Assembly: GCA_900319615.1 (NCBI GenBank)
Contig: ONPE01000119.1
Location: 1-5,791, forward strand
Direction: 5' to 3'
Origin: an uncultured Eubacteriales bacterium
Lineage (GTDB): Bacteria; Bacillota; Clostridia; Oscillospirales; Acutalibacteraceae
Length of the DNA stretch: 5,791 bases
Both the position numbers and the translations under genes were made by a program. The notes beneath the pieces are model-generated. The model was not told the origin of the DNA. It ran no database searches and saw nothing but the letters and a program-made list of their open reading frames with translations. Each line of letters starts with the position of its first letter. Position 1 is the first letter of the stretch. This document shows positions 5,643 through 5,791 of this stretch, one piece after another.

Positions 5643-5688
5643 AACTCCTCACTCCTAACTCCTCACTCCTAACTCCTAACTCCTAACT
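5643..5688 (-). repeat. Right terminal inverted repeat, heptamer array with built-in Shine-Dalgarno
   Basis: Six heptamers plus a partial one are read on the + strand: AACTCCT, CACTCCT, AACTCCT, CACTCCT, AACTCCT, AACTCCT, AACT. On the coding strand each unit is AGGAGTK, which contains a Shine-Dalgarno core and, across units, TAG or TGA stops in all three frames. The array touches the glpK stop codon on one side and the start codon of the four-helix gene on the other. Confidence 0.92.
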
Positions 5689-5791
5689 CTACCTCGCCCA
5701 TCCCATGGTCGCCTTGACCGCTTTGTTCCAGCCTGCGATCTCGGCTTCACGGACGGCTTCTTCCATAGACGGCAGGAACTCACGCTCCATG
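5689..5791 (-). CDS. glpK: Glycerol kinase, C-terminal end (partial)
   Basis: Only the last 33 codons and the TAG stop (5689-5691) lie in the window; the rest continues beyond the right edge. The tail, with EFLPSMEEAVREAEIAGWNK followed by AVKATMGWAR, matches the C-terminal helix of FGGY-family glycerol kinases, which phosphorylate glycerol with ATP to glycerol-3-phosphate. The downstream dehydrogenase genes support this. The stop codon sits directly against the heptamer array, so the last codon or two may have been set by the insertion. The identification rests on a short segment plus context. Confidence 0.8.
   Translation of the reverse strand, partial: MEREFLPSMEEAVREAEIAGWNKAVKATMGWAR

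Larger units (their letters stand above)
5231..5688. mobile_element. Putative mini mobile cassette: four-helix gene between inverted heptamer arrays
   Basis: The left array (5231-5263) and the right array (5643-5688) are inverted relative to each other and give a perfect 33-bp terminal inverted repeat (5231-5263 and 5642-5674). The right array carries about two additional units. Between them lies a single AT-rich gene (about 34% GC, against more than 50% in the neighbours), which starts and ends within a few bases of the arrays. The unit interrupts an otherwise tight operon and fits exactly between the glpK stop and the next ribosome binding site. No transposase is present, so mobility, if real, would need help in trans. 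The structure is seen directly; mobility is inference. Confidence 0.6.

Noticed and set aside
5231..5688. The heptamer arrays as a CRISPR array
   Set aside because: The units are contiguous 7-bp repeats without spacers, in inverted orientation, and no cas genes are present.
5222..5695. ACCTC on both outer sides of the cassette as a target-site duplication
   Set aside because: On the left it lies four bases away from the array and partly forms the ribosome binding site of the next gene; a 5-bp match of this kind is likely by chance.

Overview
The window looks like chromosomal DNA of a gut-type clostridial Firmicute (Oscillospiraceae/Ruminococcaceae-like). This rests on the protein families, moderately high GC in the metabolic genes, TTG start use with strong GGAGG-type ribosome binding sites, and several short intergenic repeats of a style common in those genomes. 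No rRNA or phylogenetic marker is present, so the placement is inference. All recognisable genes lie on the minus strand and read from right to left.

Right half (5791 down to 2033): a glycerol / glycerol-3-phosphate catabolic operon. In transcription order it holds the last 33 codons of a glycerol kinase (glpK), a GlpA/GlpO-like FAD dehydrogenase with a C-terminal BFD-like [2Fe-2S] domain, a second FAD/NAD(P) pyridine-nucleotide oxidoreductase, and a small Cys-rich DUF1667 protein. The kinase would make glycerol-3-phosphate. The three downstream proteins plausibly form one dehydrogenase complex that oxidises it to dihydroxyacetone phosphate and passes electrons through flavin and Fe-S centres.

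Wedged between glpK and the dehydrogenase (5231-5688) is an AT-rich gene for a four-helix-bundle protein of the 23S-rRNA-intervening-sequence / S23 family. It is enclosed by inverted arrays of a 7-bp repeat (AACTCCT/CACTCCT), which give a perfect 33-bp terminal inverted repeat. It looks like a small mobile cassette. The repeats reach to within a few bases of the glpK stop codon, carry the ribosome binding sites of the cassette gene, and contain stop codons in every frame. A REP-like double-hairpin repeat sits between the second oxidoreductase and the DUF1667 gene.

Middle (1207-2032): about 830 bp without a credible gene, filled with repeats. It contains an intrinsic terminator, a 118-bp MITE-like palindromic element with near-matching ends, a second heptamer array (CAACAGG), a 23-bp tandem repeat, a palindrome with a T-run, and the leader of the next gene.

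Left (107-1206): a PfoR/EIIC-type (PF13303, COG3641) PTS-like membrane permease, split into two frames by an exact 26-bp tandem duplication around a palindrome. Removing one copy restores a 357-aa protein. Its stop codon lies inside a third copy of the AACTCCT heptamer array (81-112). A hairpin with a T-run lies at the extreme left edge.
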